Below, in pieces: positions 1 through 11,245 of a DNA stretch of 64,000 nt. Positions within the stretch are counted from its first letter, which is position 1. Each line of letters begins with the position of its first letter. This DNA is from Gymnothorax reevesii (lineage: Eukaryota > Chordata > Actinopteri > Anguilliformes > Muraenidae). The notes beneath the pieces were generated by a model. That model did no database searches and was not told the DNA's origin. It saw only the letters and a list, made by a program, of their open reading frames with translations. The position numbers were made by a program, and so were the translations under genes. The DNA is taken from the NCBI GenBank assembly GCA_029721435.1, contig CM056573.1, positions 72,606,001-72,670,000 on the forward strand, read 5' to 3'.

Positions 1-439
1 TTTGAGAGAAAAAGTTTTCATACCGATAGCAAACAATTATATTTCAGACTAAAAATCTCATAGAAAATAAAAAATATTAATTAAAAAAATTAATTTAGAG
101 AAAAAAAAACCTCAAAACCTTTTTTTTACTCTCATATATATATTTTTGCTATCAGTATGTAAACATTTTATCAACAAAAAAGTGTTTCTCAAAATATTTT
201 TCTTCTCTCTCTCAAAACCTAAGTGTTTGCTCTCGATGCAATTTTTTTTGCTCTCGTGTCAGGATTTTACGATCGCGGCGAAAATAATGTCATGGGCGGG
301 GCCACGTTCCTATTGGTCAGTCGGGTGAGAATCGTCTTGGGAGTCGAATTCAACTGAATCATTACACCATTATCGATTCACCGACACAGATGCGCTGGCT
401 TAAGCGGAGACTCCAATGTTTAGGTAAAATGATGACACG

Positions 440-545
440 AACAACTCAACGAGTAGCTAATAGTTATGGATGTAACTCCAGCTCTATGAATACGTACTTA
501 GCCCTCTAGCAGACTTCACTATTGGATAACTCAATGAAGCTCTAT
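440..545. repeat. DIRS-like terminal segment, left
   Basis: This segment shares two blocks with 3470-3545. One is an inverted block around GGATGTAACTCCAG. The other is a direct block with the pattern 'tacgt...gccctcta...cttc.ctattgg'. The repeated blocks flank the long foldback sequence, which suggests that the foldback element inserted into the terminal region of the DIRS element. The exact boundaries are uncertain. Confidence 0.35.
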
Positions 546-599
546 GGAGTTAAATTACTGCCAAAAACTAGTATACAATCCGAACATGTTATACAAATG

Positions 600-850
600 C
601 ACAATGATTCACAAACAAATACAATGTGATTTGCAAATATAAAAAGGTTTCACGTGCAAACAAAGTGTGGTTTGCAAATATAAAAACGATTTGCAAACAA
701 ATACAGTGTGGTTTGCAAATATAAAAACGATTTGCAAACAAATACAGTGTGGTTTGCAAATATAAAAACGATTCACGTACAAACAAGGTGTGATTTGCAA
801 ATATAAAAAACGATTTGCAAACAAATACAGTGTGATTTGCAAATACAAAA
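600..850 (+). repeat. 41 bp tandem repeat in the left foldback arm
   Basis: A 41-base unit built from GTGGTTTGCAAATATAAAAA and CGATTTGCAAACAAATACAG repeats about five times with small changes. The right arm (about 3115-3235) holds a shorter, inverted array of the same unit. This accounts for most of the length difference between the arms. Confidence 0.8.
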
Positions 851-1414
851 CACCATTAACAGACGAAAGTATTCAGTTTTACATTTACAAAACGTACCGA
901 TTACAAGTATACGACGAGAACCATTTCCTACAAGTACAAATCACTTTTGGCAGTTTTCTACCGCTGACATGGCATAAAGGATTTTCTCACAAATGTCCTC
1001 ACTGTTATTGTCCCCGTTAAACAGCAGGTGGGGCTATGACTCAATATCCTCGATCTCTATACCGTGAAGTTGAACAGAATAGAGAACGGCCGCCAGCGAC
1101 AACCGTGGACATGAGGATGATGGCTGAGGCTTAATAAAAACGCAGTTTCTACGTGTTCGAAATAACTCCGTGTCCGACAGTGGGATGGTGTCAATATAGC
1201 CTAACTCTGTGTCCGACAGTCGATTATTGTTTTTAATCTCTTGAAGTCTACTGAATCTTTTAGATAGCCTATTAAATGTGAATGTTTGATCAGATGGCTC
1301 AGTTCTTCAAGATGGGTACCGAGAATTTCAATCAATATTTCTGTTTAAGCTCTGCTCAATAAAGTGTTCTGATTGTTAGTGATATATTTTTATTTTCCAT
1401 TTCGTTATAAATCT

Positions 1415-2549
1415 GGGCCCGTATTCACATAGCATCTTATCGTAGCGCTAGGAGTAGGCCTACTAATCCTAAGTCGCGCTAAAACATTTATGTAGGAGTA
1501 AAATCTTATAATTCACAAAACCGCTGAGAGCAACTTTTAGTTAAGAAAACTGGTAACTCCTAGAATAGGGGTAGCTCTGAGATAGGCGGGAGTAATCTCC
1601 GTTGCTATGGCTATAATCATGCACAAGTCTTGGGACAATGAGCACGGTGATTGGTTGTTTGGTGGCAGGGCAGCCCATTGAAAAAATATCCCACATCCAA
1701 CCCATGGAGGAAAAAATGAGAAAATTGTCCAAGGGTCTAGTTTGTCTCATAAAATAATGGCAGTTGTTACGGGTACGGCAGTTTTCCAATACATTTCAAA
1801 GTAGAGAGGTACGAAGATCCCCAATTTAAACACTGCCCTAACTCTGAGCCTAACCTTATCTTTAACACTTAGGCCTACATTTATATAAATCTCTCCCCAG
1901 TAAAGTTTTCTAATTCAAAACCTGGATACCTTTAAGCCAGCGATTGATAAATTACAATGTGTCGGCTTTCTTAGATTCGGCTTAGGATAATAACATATTG
2001 AGCACTTTTGAAAATTGCAATGCACGGTCCCCACATATCACGCTCTAGGCAAATAAACGTACATAGGAAAGAGATAATTGTAAAAACATTAATAGCATTA
2101 AACGAGTTATTAATGAAACGCGTCATTTGCCCCAATAGCTACTTGTTACCCGATGAGAATGAGAATTTGTTGCGATCATTTAAATGTCGAGCCGTTCAAG
2201 TTTGTTTGCCCTAAACTATCATGGATGTAAGTTAAAAAATGACGCGAAAGCCCAGCTGGAGCCAAGACCAGTTATTGCTGCTGGGCCAGTTGGTGCTGGA
2301 GCGAAAGCATGTAGCCTAATCAGAGGGAAAATTGGCTTGGGGGTGAACAGCAAATCCACGCGGTATGCGTAGGATAATATCAGCCTACAGATCGTTGCAG
2401 CGTTACCCTCGGTGTCTCGGATGGCTAAAAGTTGCTCTCAGCGGTTTTGTGAATTACTTTTAAGATTTTACTCCAACATAAAATGTTTTAGCGCATCTTA
2501 GGAGTAGAACTCCTAGCGCTAAGATAAGATGCTGTGTGAATACGGGCCC
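1415..2549. repeat. Inner inverted-repeat unit, ends GGGCCCGTATTCACA
   Basis: The inner part of the foldback begins GGGCCCGTATTCACA and ends with its reverse complement. That end motif resembles MITE termini in fish genomes. The outside flanks are also inverted relative to each other (TATAAATCT on the left, AGATTTATA on the right), so it cannot be a simple later insertion with a direct target duplication. The centre at 1541-2424 contains no recognisable gene. Confidence 0.5.
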
Positions 2550-3469
2550 AGATTTATAACGAAATGGAAAATAAAAATATATCACTGACAATCAGAACAC
2601 TTTATTGAGCAGAGCTTAACAGAAACATTGATTGAAATTCTCGGTACCCATCTTGAAGAACTGAGCCATCTGATCAAACATTCACGTTTAATAGGCTATC
2701 TAAAAGATTCAGTAGACTTCAAGAGATTAAAAACAATAATCGACGGTCGGACACAGAGTTATATTGACACCATCCCACTGTCGGACACGGAGTTATTTCG
2801 AACACGTAGATACTGCGTTTTTATTAAGCCTCAGCCATCATCCTCATGTCCACGGTTGTCGCTGGCGGCCGTTCTCTATTCTGTTCAACTTCACGGTGTA
2901 GAGATCGAGGATATTGAGTCATAGCCCCACCTGCTGTTTAACAGGGACAATAACAGTGAGGACATTTGCGAGAAAATCCTTTACGCCATGTCAGCGGTAG
3001 AAAACTGCCAAAAGTGATTTGTACTTGTAGGAAATGGTTCTCGTCGTATACTTGTAATCGGTACGTTTTGTGTTTGTAACACTGAATACATTCGTTTGTT
3101 AATGGTGTTTTGTATTTCCAAACCACACTGTATTTGTTTGCAAATCGTTATTATATTTGCAAACCACACATTGTTTGCACGTGAATCATTTTTATATTTG
3201 TAAATCACATTGTATTTGTTTGTGAATCGTTGTGCATTTGTAAAACATGCTCGGTTTGTATACTAGGTTTTGGCACTAATTTAACTCCATAAGACTCTGC
3301 CTTGACACTTGAGAAAGGAAATTGAACTCTGCTGCTCCGAAGGAGGGAGTAGCATACCCACTTCCCATAAAGCCCCATCATTGCCAATACTTGTCTCCTT
3401 TTAAAACTCAGCATCCCACCCTCGGAGCCACCTGGGCAGGCAGTGAGACGGCTACTCACATATTTCTAG

Positions 3470-4190
3470 AACTGGAGTTACATCCAGGGTAACTATTAGT
3501 TCTATTTCATACGTGCACCGCCCTCTAATGAGCTTCGCTATTGGTTACACCTAAGGCAAAGGCCGTTAGGGATGGATGTACCCCAGGTGGACCCTGGCCA
3601 CGCAGATCCTCTCGCAACCAAGCAAAACCTGTCCACACCCTGGGGCGCACACCGCCAGACTGCGTACCCCGCCCTGGGTGGTGGCAGAGCAGCACCCAAA
3701 CCATTCCCGGCACTGGGAGGGACCCTACCTTGTCCGGCCCCTCCCAGGGAAAAAGGCAGGGCTTGACCATTGTTATTCCAATTACAGGACCCGAACCTGT
3801 GGGCGGGCACCGCCCGAGTGCCTCGCGTCAGGTTGCGGACCACCAATATCAGCTGTTACTTGAGAAAAAAGGGGACTTCCCCTGATAGCGTTCCCCCATG
3901 TCGGCCTCATACCCTCCAGGTAGGCACACTTGAGTGCCACACCCAGAACATGGTACCAACATAACCGCAGCTACTGCTGGAAGGGGCTCTCCCCCAAATG
4001 GGGCCTCCCACCCCAATGCTTAGGAGAGGCCATGTCACTTTTCCCATGGCACGCCTAACAGCTGCGGGCGGGGAGCCCCCGAGATGCCACGCCCCAGGTC
4101 GGCCATGATCAATTGCTAGTTAGCGCTGGCAGGGAGCCCTTCCGGTAGGGTTCCCAAGACCGCATGTGCTACTGAGTCAGCTGTCATATC
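3470..4190 (-). mobile_element. DIRS element, 3' non-coding region
   Basis: This GC-rich stretch lies downstream of the minus-strand tyrosine recombinase remnant and upstream of the foldback element. It contains terminal-repeat-like sequence near 3470-3545. Open frames here (for example 3538-3885, on both strands) are Pro/Arg-rich, overlap each other in several frames and show no conserved domain, so I treat them as chance frames. Confidence 0.45.
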
Positions 4191-5087
4191 CATGAGGTAT
4201 GATCGAGCAAAAGTAGATGTTGATTACTAAGAGGCTGCCCTGCAAATTTCCTCTACCGACACACCCCTAAGTAGTGCCGTAGAGGAAGCAATCCCGCAGG
4301 TGGAGTGTGCGGTCAGTCCTGCCGGGGCCACCAGACCTGCTGCTGAGTAGGCCCTGCAGATCGCATCACAGATCCCGTGGGCAAGGCGTTGTGTTGACAG
4401 GGCCCCTCTGAGCCTGCCCCCCCATAACTCACAACCAGCTGCTCCCCCATTCTGAGGCCCGCGGTTCGCTCCAAGTAAGCACTGAGCAAACGCATTGGGC
4501 ACAGCCTGTGCATCTTTTCCTGCTCGCTGGTAGCATGACGAGGTGGGCAGAGGGCCTATAGCCGAAGGACTGAAGATTTAAAAGTAGTAGTTATGACCTT
4601 CGGCCGGAATGATGGGTTTGGACGCAGCTCCACTGACCCTAGATCCTGTTCTAGGGTCAGACAAGACGGGTACACAGAGAGGGCACTCAGTTCACTTACC
4701 CTCCTGGCCGACGCCAAAGCCAAAAGCAGGGCCGCCTTAATAGACAACAAGTGCAGGTCTGCTTGGTCCAGAGGCTCAAAGGGTGGTCCAGCCAGGCCTC
4801 CCAACACCGTGTCCATGTCCCATTGCGGAATTTCGCGGTGCACAGGCCTAATTCTGCAAACTCCTCCTAAAAACCGCTTTATTAGGGGGTGAGTCCTGGC
4901 CATGAAGCGGTCCAACCCATCGAGCACTGCCGTTACCGTCACAGCCACTACCCCTAGGGTGGAAGCTGCACTGCCCCTCTCGAAGAGTGCCTGCAGGAAA
5001 TCTAGCAAATTTGCTACCACATTGAAGGATAGCCGCTGCTCCCGTGCCCTGCAAAGCACTGGCATCAGTAGCTACCGGGGTGGGCAT
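4190..5087 (-). pseudogene. DIRS tyrosine recombinase (broken)
   Basis: Minus-strand frames at 4556-5065 and 4227-4502 together resemble the DIRS-clade tyrosine recombinase, which integrates circular DNA intermediates. The N-terminal part includes ALASARRVSEL, containing the first catalytic Arg region. The C-terminal part includes LTAHSTCG, where the family has H-x-x-R, so the second Arg is replaced by Cys. Two stop codons follow AAS, and a Tyr is still readable in the FARSY context around 4190-4205. The frame break between the two parts, the lost Arg and the stops show the enzyme is dead. Gene order on this strand (RT, RNase H, recombinase) fits DIRS. Confidence 0.75.
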
Positions 5088-6240
5088 TCATAAAGCAGGC
5101 CGGCGGGCTACCCTGGATGAGCCCATGCATCCGCCCCCAGGGGAGGGTCGTTGGTGGGTCTCAATGAGAACCAAAAAAGGGCACAAGCGTTCTCCTTGCT
5201 TGCAAACAAATCCGCTACTGGTCGACCGAACAGTTTCCACATCTGCTCTGTCATCGTCAGTGGAAGGCTCCAATTCTCCTCGAGCAGGGCTCCCCTGGAT
5301 AGCCCTTCGGCTCAGGTGTTGAGGATGCCCGGAACATGCCGAGCTGTCAGAGTGCACAGATGGCGGTCCGCCCAGATTAGAATGAAATCGGCCCACCTGT
5401 GCAAGACTACCGATCTGACGCCCTGCTGTCTGTTGAGATAGGCCACTGCTATTGTGCTGTCCGATCTCAACAGGACGTGCCTCCCTTCTAACTGCGGGGC
5501 AAAATGGTGCAACACTTTCTGAACTGCCATGAGTTTCAGATGGTTGACATGGCGCTGGGGCCTCTGCCATGTACCTGCGACAGAAGCAGAGCCGCAAGTC
5601 CCGCCCCATCCTGTTTGGGAGGCATCCGTGAATATCTGGATGTAGTGTGCCATGCACCCCATCCGAACCCCCTCGCGGAGCTGAATGGGTGAGGCCCAGA
5701 ATGTCAGTGCCTGTCGCACTTGCATTGGTATGTGGAGCACATGCTGTTGGTCCCGCCTTAGGTCCAGACGAAGGCGTATGAACCAGCGCTGCAGGTCTTG
5801 CATGTGCAGCAGCCCCAGGCGAACTACTAAATGGGCAGCAGCCATTATTCCCAGCAACGACATGACCCTTATTGCTGGCACTGATACTGCCTCTGGAATG
5901 TCCTGGGTCTGGGATAGAATCGCCTCTATTCTATCCACAGACTGACATGCAGTCATTGACTGCGAGTCCAATTGCAGCCGCTGTTTGACTGAGCTGCCAG
6001 GTGCTCCTGTCGTAATTGATGGCAAAACCCAGCTGAGTAATATGCCGCATTACCAGCGCCGTCTGGCTGGCTACCATCTGCTTGGAGTGGGCTAGGATCA
6101 GCCAATTGTCCAGATGGGTCCAGATCCGTATCCCTTCCCGCCGTGGAGAGGCGTTAACACTGCCTTTACGCACTCGAAGAAGGTCCGATGCTTTTGCGTG
6201 CTGGCCGTTTGCCTCAATTCGCAGTCGTTTTCTCACTGGT
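5088..6240 (-). pseudogene. DIRS reverse transcriptase-RNase H (broken, 5'-truncated)
   Basis: The frame at 5931-6236 carries the polymerase motif region IWTHLDNWLILAHS, equivalent to Y-x-DD, followed by the thumb. The overlapping frame at 5312-6025 carries the RNase H domain with FTDASQTGWGG, HLKLMAVQ and RSDSTIAVAYLNRQ, which are typical of DIRS elements. The two lie in different frames. A further shift separates the RNase H end (HVPGILNT followed by a stop) from the downstream AEGLSR-like sequence at 5088-5310. The gag and fingers/palm start are missing upstream of 6240. Confident as DIRS; certainly non-functional. Confidence 0.8.
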
Positions 6241-6584
6241 ACCGAACCAGGAAAAAGAGCTTCATTTTGATTTGAGCCAACCCAGACTGATGGAGGGGTT
6301 TTAAGTTTTGGTTTAACCCCGGAGTTTGACCATGTGCTACCTCCTTGCTTTTTTTCTCAAAAATAATTTTTAAAATTAATATTTTTTATGTTCTACGAGA
6401 CTTTTAATCTGAAATATAATTGTGTGCAATCGGTATGAAAACTTTTTCTCAAATATTTTTTTCTCTCATAAAATGCTTTTTGCAATCAGTGTGAAAACTT
6501 TTTCTCTCAAACATTTTTTTTCCCTCTTGAATCATTTATTTTCTCTCATGTAATAAAGAAACAAATCTCACTCCATAGCCGTAG

Positions 6585-7230
6585 CAGTTAAAAAAAGCCA
6601 ATCGGATGCTGGGATATATTGCCAAAAGTATTGAGTACAAATCTAAGGAGGTGATGCTTCTTTTGTATAACACATTCGCCAGACCACATCTGGAGTATTG
6701 TGTACAGTTCCAGTTCTGGGGACCATACTTTAAGAAAGATTTAGAGGCTCTTGAGAAAGTTCAGAGAAGAGCCACTAAGCTAATTCCAGGTATAAAAGAT
6801 GAAAGCTACGAGAAGAGGCTGAAGATCCTTAATGTCTTTAGTCTTAGGAAAAGGAGACTCAGGGGTGATTTGATTGAGATCTTCAAATATGTTAAAGGGA
6901 TTAACAAAGTGAATAATGTAGGATTCCTTCGACCAAGTGTTGCGAGTAGAAGTCGGGGTCACAAATGGAAGTTGACCAACGGTAAATTTAGCACTGATAT
7001 TCGGAAATATTTCTTCACTCAAAGAGTAATTTCAATGTGGAATAGCTTGCCTGACCATATTGTTGAGGCAGAGACCTTAGGGGATTTCAAGAGCAGGCTT
7101 GACATAAAGCTAGATACCATTGATTCATTGAGTATCTGAAGGGAAATATTCACAATAGTATAAAGAAACTGGCAAGCGTAGTTGGGCTGAAAGGCCTGTT
7201 CTTGCCATTCATGTTATGTTTTGTTATGTT
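6585..7230 (+). pseudogene. LINE 3' end: C-terminus of non-LTR reverse transcriptase
   Basis: The frame 6606-7139 encodes the C-terminal region found after the catalytic domain of CR1/L2/Jockey-type LINEs: ARPHLEYC, VQRRATKLIPGI, KRRLRGDLIEIFK and FFTQRVISMWNSLPD. The reading continues upstream to about 6585 before homology stops, as expected for 5' truncation during reverse transcription. A CAGTTC duplication at about 6707-6718 adds two residues (FQFW instead of FW). After the stop, about 80 bases of 3' UTR end in ATGTT-type repeats near 7205-7235. Clade assignment is tentative. Confidence 0.75.
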
Positions 7231-7234
7231 ATGT

Positions 7235-7597
7235 TGTTCTCATCCTCGCGGTGACTTTGTTGCTGAAATTCTAGTCTGAACTCTATACTCTCGTCTGTCC
7301 TGGTCCATGCAACTTTGTTATTCTGGCTGAAGTCGTGGCAGTGTTGCGATATGCTCGCAGGCAGTCCTGTCTCTATGCAGGCACATTTAGTGGTCGTTTG
7401 TGGTCTCTCCTATAAAATGATACATATGACGATTTTTTTTCCATTGAATAAAAAAGAAAAACAACTGCGAGATAAAGTGTGGGGGACAAAATAACTTCTG
7501 ACAAAAAGTGGTCTCCCCTTAACTGACGCCTACAACTGTTTTGGATTTGCTTGCTAAAGTTGGCCGAGAACAGTTGGCTGCGGCACTGGTTGCATTG
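7235..7597. other. Spacer without recognisable gene
   Basis: I see no conserved coding signal, RNA gene or clear repeat boundary here. It may include decayed 5' sequence of the Gypsy fragment that follows. Confidence 0.3.
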
Positions 7598-10011
7598 TAA
7601 GAGCGTTGGAGAAGGATGATCCCAGTAAACGGGGTGTTGTCTATTTTTGGGATGATGAGATATTGAACCGACGTTGGGTGGCACCAGTGAATGAGGCCGA
7701 AGAGAATGCTACCTTTCAAATTGTTGTGCCTGCTGGGTATCGTTTGCAAATATTGCAGTTGGCTGATGATCATGCTCTGTTGGGTCATTTGGGTAGCCTA
7801 TAACTAAAACCTACCGTCGGATTTTGCGGTATTTCTTTAGGCCTGCATTGAAATCTGCTTTGGGACCTTATTTTCGCTCATGCTATGTTTGCCAACTGGC
7901 GGGTAAGCCAAACCAAGTAGTGCCGTCTGCCCATCTCAAACCAGTTCCAGCAATTGGTGAGCCCTTTGAGCATCTTTTAATTGATTGAATAGGACCGTTG
8001 CCACGGTCGAAGTCAGGTCATCAATATATATTGTCGCTGTGTTCTTCAACACGTTACCCTGAGACGATGCCGTTACGCAATATTAAAACAAGGCTTGTCA
8101 CTGGTGAACTGGTGAAATTTTGTTCCATAATTGGTTTACTAAAAATCATTCAAACTAATCAGCGTTCCAATTTTGCTTCTATGTTGATCGCTTACTTTTT
8201 GAAGGAACTGTCAGTAAAACATCAGTTATCGAGCGCCTATCATCCGGAGTCGCAAAGTGCCTTGGAGCGCTTTCATCAGATGCTCTAAACAATGACTGCG
8301 TTTAGAAGGTCTTTAGTATCCCGGTTTTGATTGGGTTTTTTAAGTATCCCGTTTTTGTGTTTGTCCACGTAAACACCATATCCCGAATTCAGAAACCAGG
8401 TTATGCCCTTATCCCGGTTTCGAGAAACCCGGTTTTGCCACCTGGAGTACTCCGATAGAAGCCGGGATACTAGTGGCCATGTATACGCCTTATCCTGGTT
8501 TCTGACAGCAGCCCATCGTGTGCGCAGGCACCAGAGTGACTGCGTGGTGGCAGTGACAGTCAAATACCCAGAGATATAAGAAAAGCACTGCAGTGGACAA
8601 CGTCATTGGCTGGACCAAAGCGCACACGGCAGAATAGCTCCGCTGTATTGTGTATGTACATAAATGTCCAATGAGGCACATGTAAACAGTAAACGTTGAT
8701 GACAGCAAATGTTATTTTTTGGGTTGGGGGGGGACTTGTTTTCCGTTTTCTTTTTTATCTTTTCATACTTAAAAAGGACACGAATAGGGAATTGTTAATC
8801 AACAATATTTATGCTCCATTATTTGGCAAAGCTAAAGAATAAGCGCTACGATTGCCGTACCTTTATATTATCGCTCAGTTAACTACGTTTTCGTTCGGTT
8901 CAAATAAAAAGCGTTTGCATTCAGCTGCGCCCGTGAGGCTGACTCAGGTCTATACCTGGAAAAAACTAGTCGTTTTATGCATATGTGAATTTATATGTAT
9001 ACTTTGCGTATTAAGATCGGAACAACTTCATTCTGAAGTGTTGCTGTCTTCAATTAGTTCATCTTTGCCCTGACACAATGGTAGGATGGTAGCTACAGCG
9101 TGTTTCCCCAATTGGGATCAATGTAGATGTCTCAAAAAGTATGAAACCGCGCCAGTTCCACTTTCCGCGAATACACTGTTAATAAAAAACGAATAAACTT
9201 AAGCTTTTTTTGACAAGTAATTTAACTGGCCGCTTTTTGCCAGTTAGGCCTATGTTAACTGTAATTTCACAATAAGTTTACCACAGAGTTCAGTGCATGT
9301 TCAGTGTAAACCACGGTAAAATGCGTGCAGGACTCCACTTACCGTAAAAATGACAATGAGACAATGCGTTAATTTAACGGTTAAATTCAGCCAATTTATA
9401 ACAGCTTAGGAAAGCTGAACTTGATTTCGTTGCTTTGTTGCGACTGCTTATGTGCATGGTGCAAACCAGCTTGTCCGGTAGCCTACGAGGAGGGTTTAGG
9501 CTTTATTCAATAAATATTGAATAGCCTACGTCACCACTCTAGTTCTTTATATCTCTGTGCGAATACCTATTAAAGTTGGTGATGTATTCAATATTTTTTG
9601 TCGCTTTCTCCACCCATTGCTGAAAATGAAGTGGATGAGCCATAGCTGTTATGCGACGTGAGTATTTAGTAACGCTAAGCCCGCTAGAAGCCACAGGGGT
9701 CTCATGTTTGTCTACTTCTAAATCACACCCCCCGCTCAATCTGTTGTAAACAAAAGACATAAAAGATGTAACTCACGCCTGCGCAGATAGGATGCAGTGA
9801 TCAGAAAACGGGTTACTGGTATTTATCATGAATACAGGGATATGAATAACCGGGTTTCTCTCTGTTCCACGTAAACATCATATCCCGGTTATGCTCGAAG
9901 CCGTGATAAGCTTCAAAACCGGGATACTAAAGACCTTGTAAACGCAGTCAATGTTGTGCACTTATTGCATTGAAAGCGGAAGTGGTTGTGATGAGGGGTT
10001 GCCCTTACTGA
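7598..10011 (+). pseudogene. Gypsy integrase fragment, Gmr1-like, split by a transposon
   Basis: The frame at 7606-7803 (AGYRLQILQLADDHALLGHLG) and the sequence to 8288 match, piece by piece, the integrase of the Gmr1-like element at 21300-22000. They include YVCQLAGKP, GPLPRSKSGHQYIL, LRNIKT and LSSAYHPESQSALERFHQ. Stops interrupt it after HLGSL, at the first catalytic-Asp region (LID-stop) and after HQML. The same frame resumes at 9949 after the 8295-9948 insertion (TYCIESGSGCDEGLPLL, compared with TYCYDHEKDWDEGVHLLL in the better copy). It is a dead fragment without LTRs. Confidence 0.8.
8295..9948. mobile_element. Non-autonomous inverted-repeat DNA transposon, 1654 bp
   Basis: The ends are inverted repeats of about 36 bases (ACTGCGTTTA then AAGGTCTTTAGTATCCCGG) with one mismatch visible. 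Subterminal TATCCCGG / CACGTAAACA motifs are also mirrored. CAATG at 8290-8294 and 9949-9953 can be read as a 5 bp target duplication; taking one base more into the inverted repeat gives a 3 bp duplication, AAT. Removing the element plus one CAATG restores the Gypsy reading frame. The inside has no transposase-like frame. The superfamily is not clear to me. Confidence 0.8.
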
Positions 10012-10490
10012 TGCCCAGCAAACGTGCCCTTTAGGGGCCCGTGTGGGGCCACTGCGGGCAGGAACTCGGGCCCACTGTGGGCAACCCACTGTGGGCCCCG
10101 ATACCGTCGTGAAATGCGGGGCACATGTGGGCCCCACACTAAGGGGCCTGTGTGGGGCTCCAGTGGGCAAGCCCACACTTTGGGCTAAGTGTGGGTTGCC
10201 CACACTAAGCAGAGTGGGCCCACAGCATGCCGATAGTATGTGTCGGCTGAGTGTAGGCTGCCCACACTAAGCAGAGTGGGCCCCATTGTAGGCCCACAGC
10301 ATGCCCATAGTATGTGTGGGCTGAGTGTAGGCCACCCACACTAAGCAGAGTGGGCCCCATTGTGGGCCTGCAGCATGCCCATAGTATGCCCACACTCTGT
10401 GCTGGGAGCAGTATGGGGCCTGCATGGGACAGTCCAATGCGGGCCCTTTGTAGGCCCGCAGTCCGCCCCAGTGGGCCCCACACTCAATTA
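10012..10490 (+). repeat. GC-rich tandem repeat (GGGCCC/CCCACACT units)
   Basis: Diverged units containing CACACTAAGCAGAGTGGGCC begin at 10201, 10263 and 10337, spaced 62-74 bases apart. They are preceded and followed by looser GGGCCC-rich copies. The block differs sharply in composition from the AT-rich flanks. Open frames in both strands are repeat translation, not genes. Confidence 0.7.
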
Positions 10491-10512
10491 TTATCATAAC
10501 CATATTTCAACT

Positions 10513-10700
10513 TTAGGAAAAAAATGTGCCCAATACCTATTCATCCTGGATATAGATTAATCTAAGTTTAATTACTGACTTGTTGCAATGTGGTTTATAT
10601 ACATAATATATATAACCATTGTTAAAAATCTGTAATTAAATTAAACTGAGTAAATCTCCCATGGATGAATAAGTACTGGGGACATTTTTTTCTGAAGTTC
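10513..10700. repeat. Imperfect hairpin (MITE-like)
   Basis: Sequence at 10513-10552 (AAAAAAATGTGCCCAATACC) recurs inverted at 10660-10700 with several mismatches, around an AT-rich centre. It may be a small MITE. No target duplication could be read with confidence. Confidence 0.4.
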
Positions 10701-10814
10701 AAACATCATATTAAAAGGGATGATAAACTGAAACGTGCAATTTTTTTCATTAAAATGGTTTTACTGCAATAGGGAGTAAAGAAACGTAAAAACATCATGA
10801 AACTGCAAATATCT

Positions 10815-10900
10815 GATTAACCCTTGTGTCCTGTTCGGGTCAAAATTACCCATTTCAGATTTTATTATAAAGTTATCAACCCTTTACGGGTGCTCGTTTT
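10815..10900 (+). repeat. Possible piggyBac-type transposon end
   Basis: TTAA followed by CCCTTGTGTCCTGTTCGGGT and a GGGTCAAAATTACCC-type motif resembles fish piggyBac-like inverted-repeat ends, which insert at TTAA. No matching opposite end is evident nearby, so this is at best a fragment. The stretch 10900-11190 holds nothing else that I recognise. Confidence 0.35.
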
Positions 10901-11202
10901 GATGCATGCTCACACTCTCATATACCAATTATCAAAACATGAACTATAGGCAGAAACACATAAAATGATCAAATATATTTGAATTTTAGAAATTGAAGCC
11001 TGTTTTTCTGTATTCCATCATATCTTCATTGTTGGTGCTATAAATGTATGGAATGGTTTTGGCAAGTCACCATTAAACCCCAATGAAGAAGACGGAAAAA
11101 AATATTTTGAGGGAGGTGTGCCCTTGCCCCATGTGCAAACTAGACTGTGTTTTTACTCCTCAAAACATACCGCTCCTCTCTGGCCCTCTTCCCTGCCTAA
11201 CC

Positions 11203-11245
11203 CAGCAGACGGACGGACAGACAGATGGAGAGACAGACAGGCACA
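11203..11245 (+). repeat. GACA/GACG microsatellite
   Basis: A short run of GACG and GACA units is followed by related GACAGAC-rich sequence to about 11360. The stretch 11360-11690 has no recognisable gene. Confidence 0.6.

Larger units (their letters stand above)
552..3284. repeat. Long inverted repeat (foldback element)
   Basis: The left arm at 552-1540 and the right arm at 2425-3284 are reverse complements over almost their whole length, with scattered mismatches and small indels. They surround an unpaired centre of about 880 bases. The arms carry no recognisable transposase or other conserved coding sequence; the short open frames at 790-1020 and 2938-3126 are the same arm sequence read on opposite strands. 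A single-arm relative lies at 47160-47570, so this is a dispersed family. Foldback elements are usually non-autonomous; the source transposase is not in the window. Confidence 0.75.
1..6460. mobile_element. Composite block bounded by inverted terminal sequence
   Basis: The first ~55 bases (motif AAAAAGTTTTCATACCGAT, then an AT-rich stretch) reappear inverted at about 6400-6455 with few mismatches. Related copies of the same motif lie at about 155-185 and 6480-6515. I read this as the ends of an AT-rich MITE-like or DNA element into which DIRS and foldback sequences later inserted. Alternatively two copies of one repeat happen to lie in opposite orientation. The window starts at or inside the left end, so no target duplication can be read. 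The stretch 190-440 holds no gene. Confidence 0.4.

Noticed and set aside
600..850. Regularly spaced repeats that could suggest a CRISPR array
   Set aside because: The 41 bp units are contiguous with no unique spacers, and the genome is eukaryotic.
3538..3885. Overlapping 64-114 residue open frames on both strands
   Set aside because: GC-rich DIRS non-coding sequence; Pro/Arg-rich in all frames, no domain, no splice or start signals.
10043..10560. Several Gly/Pro/His-rich frames
   Set aside because: Translation of the GGGCCC-rich tandem repeat.
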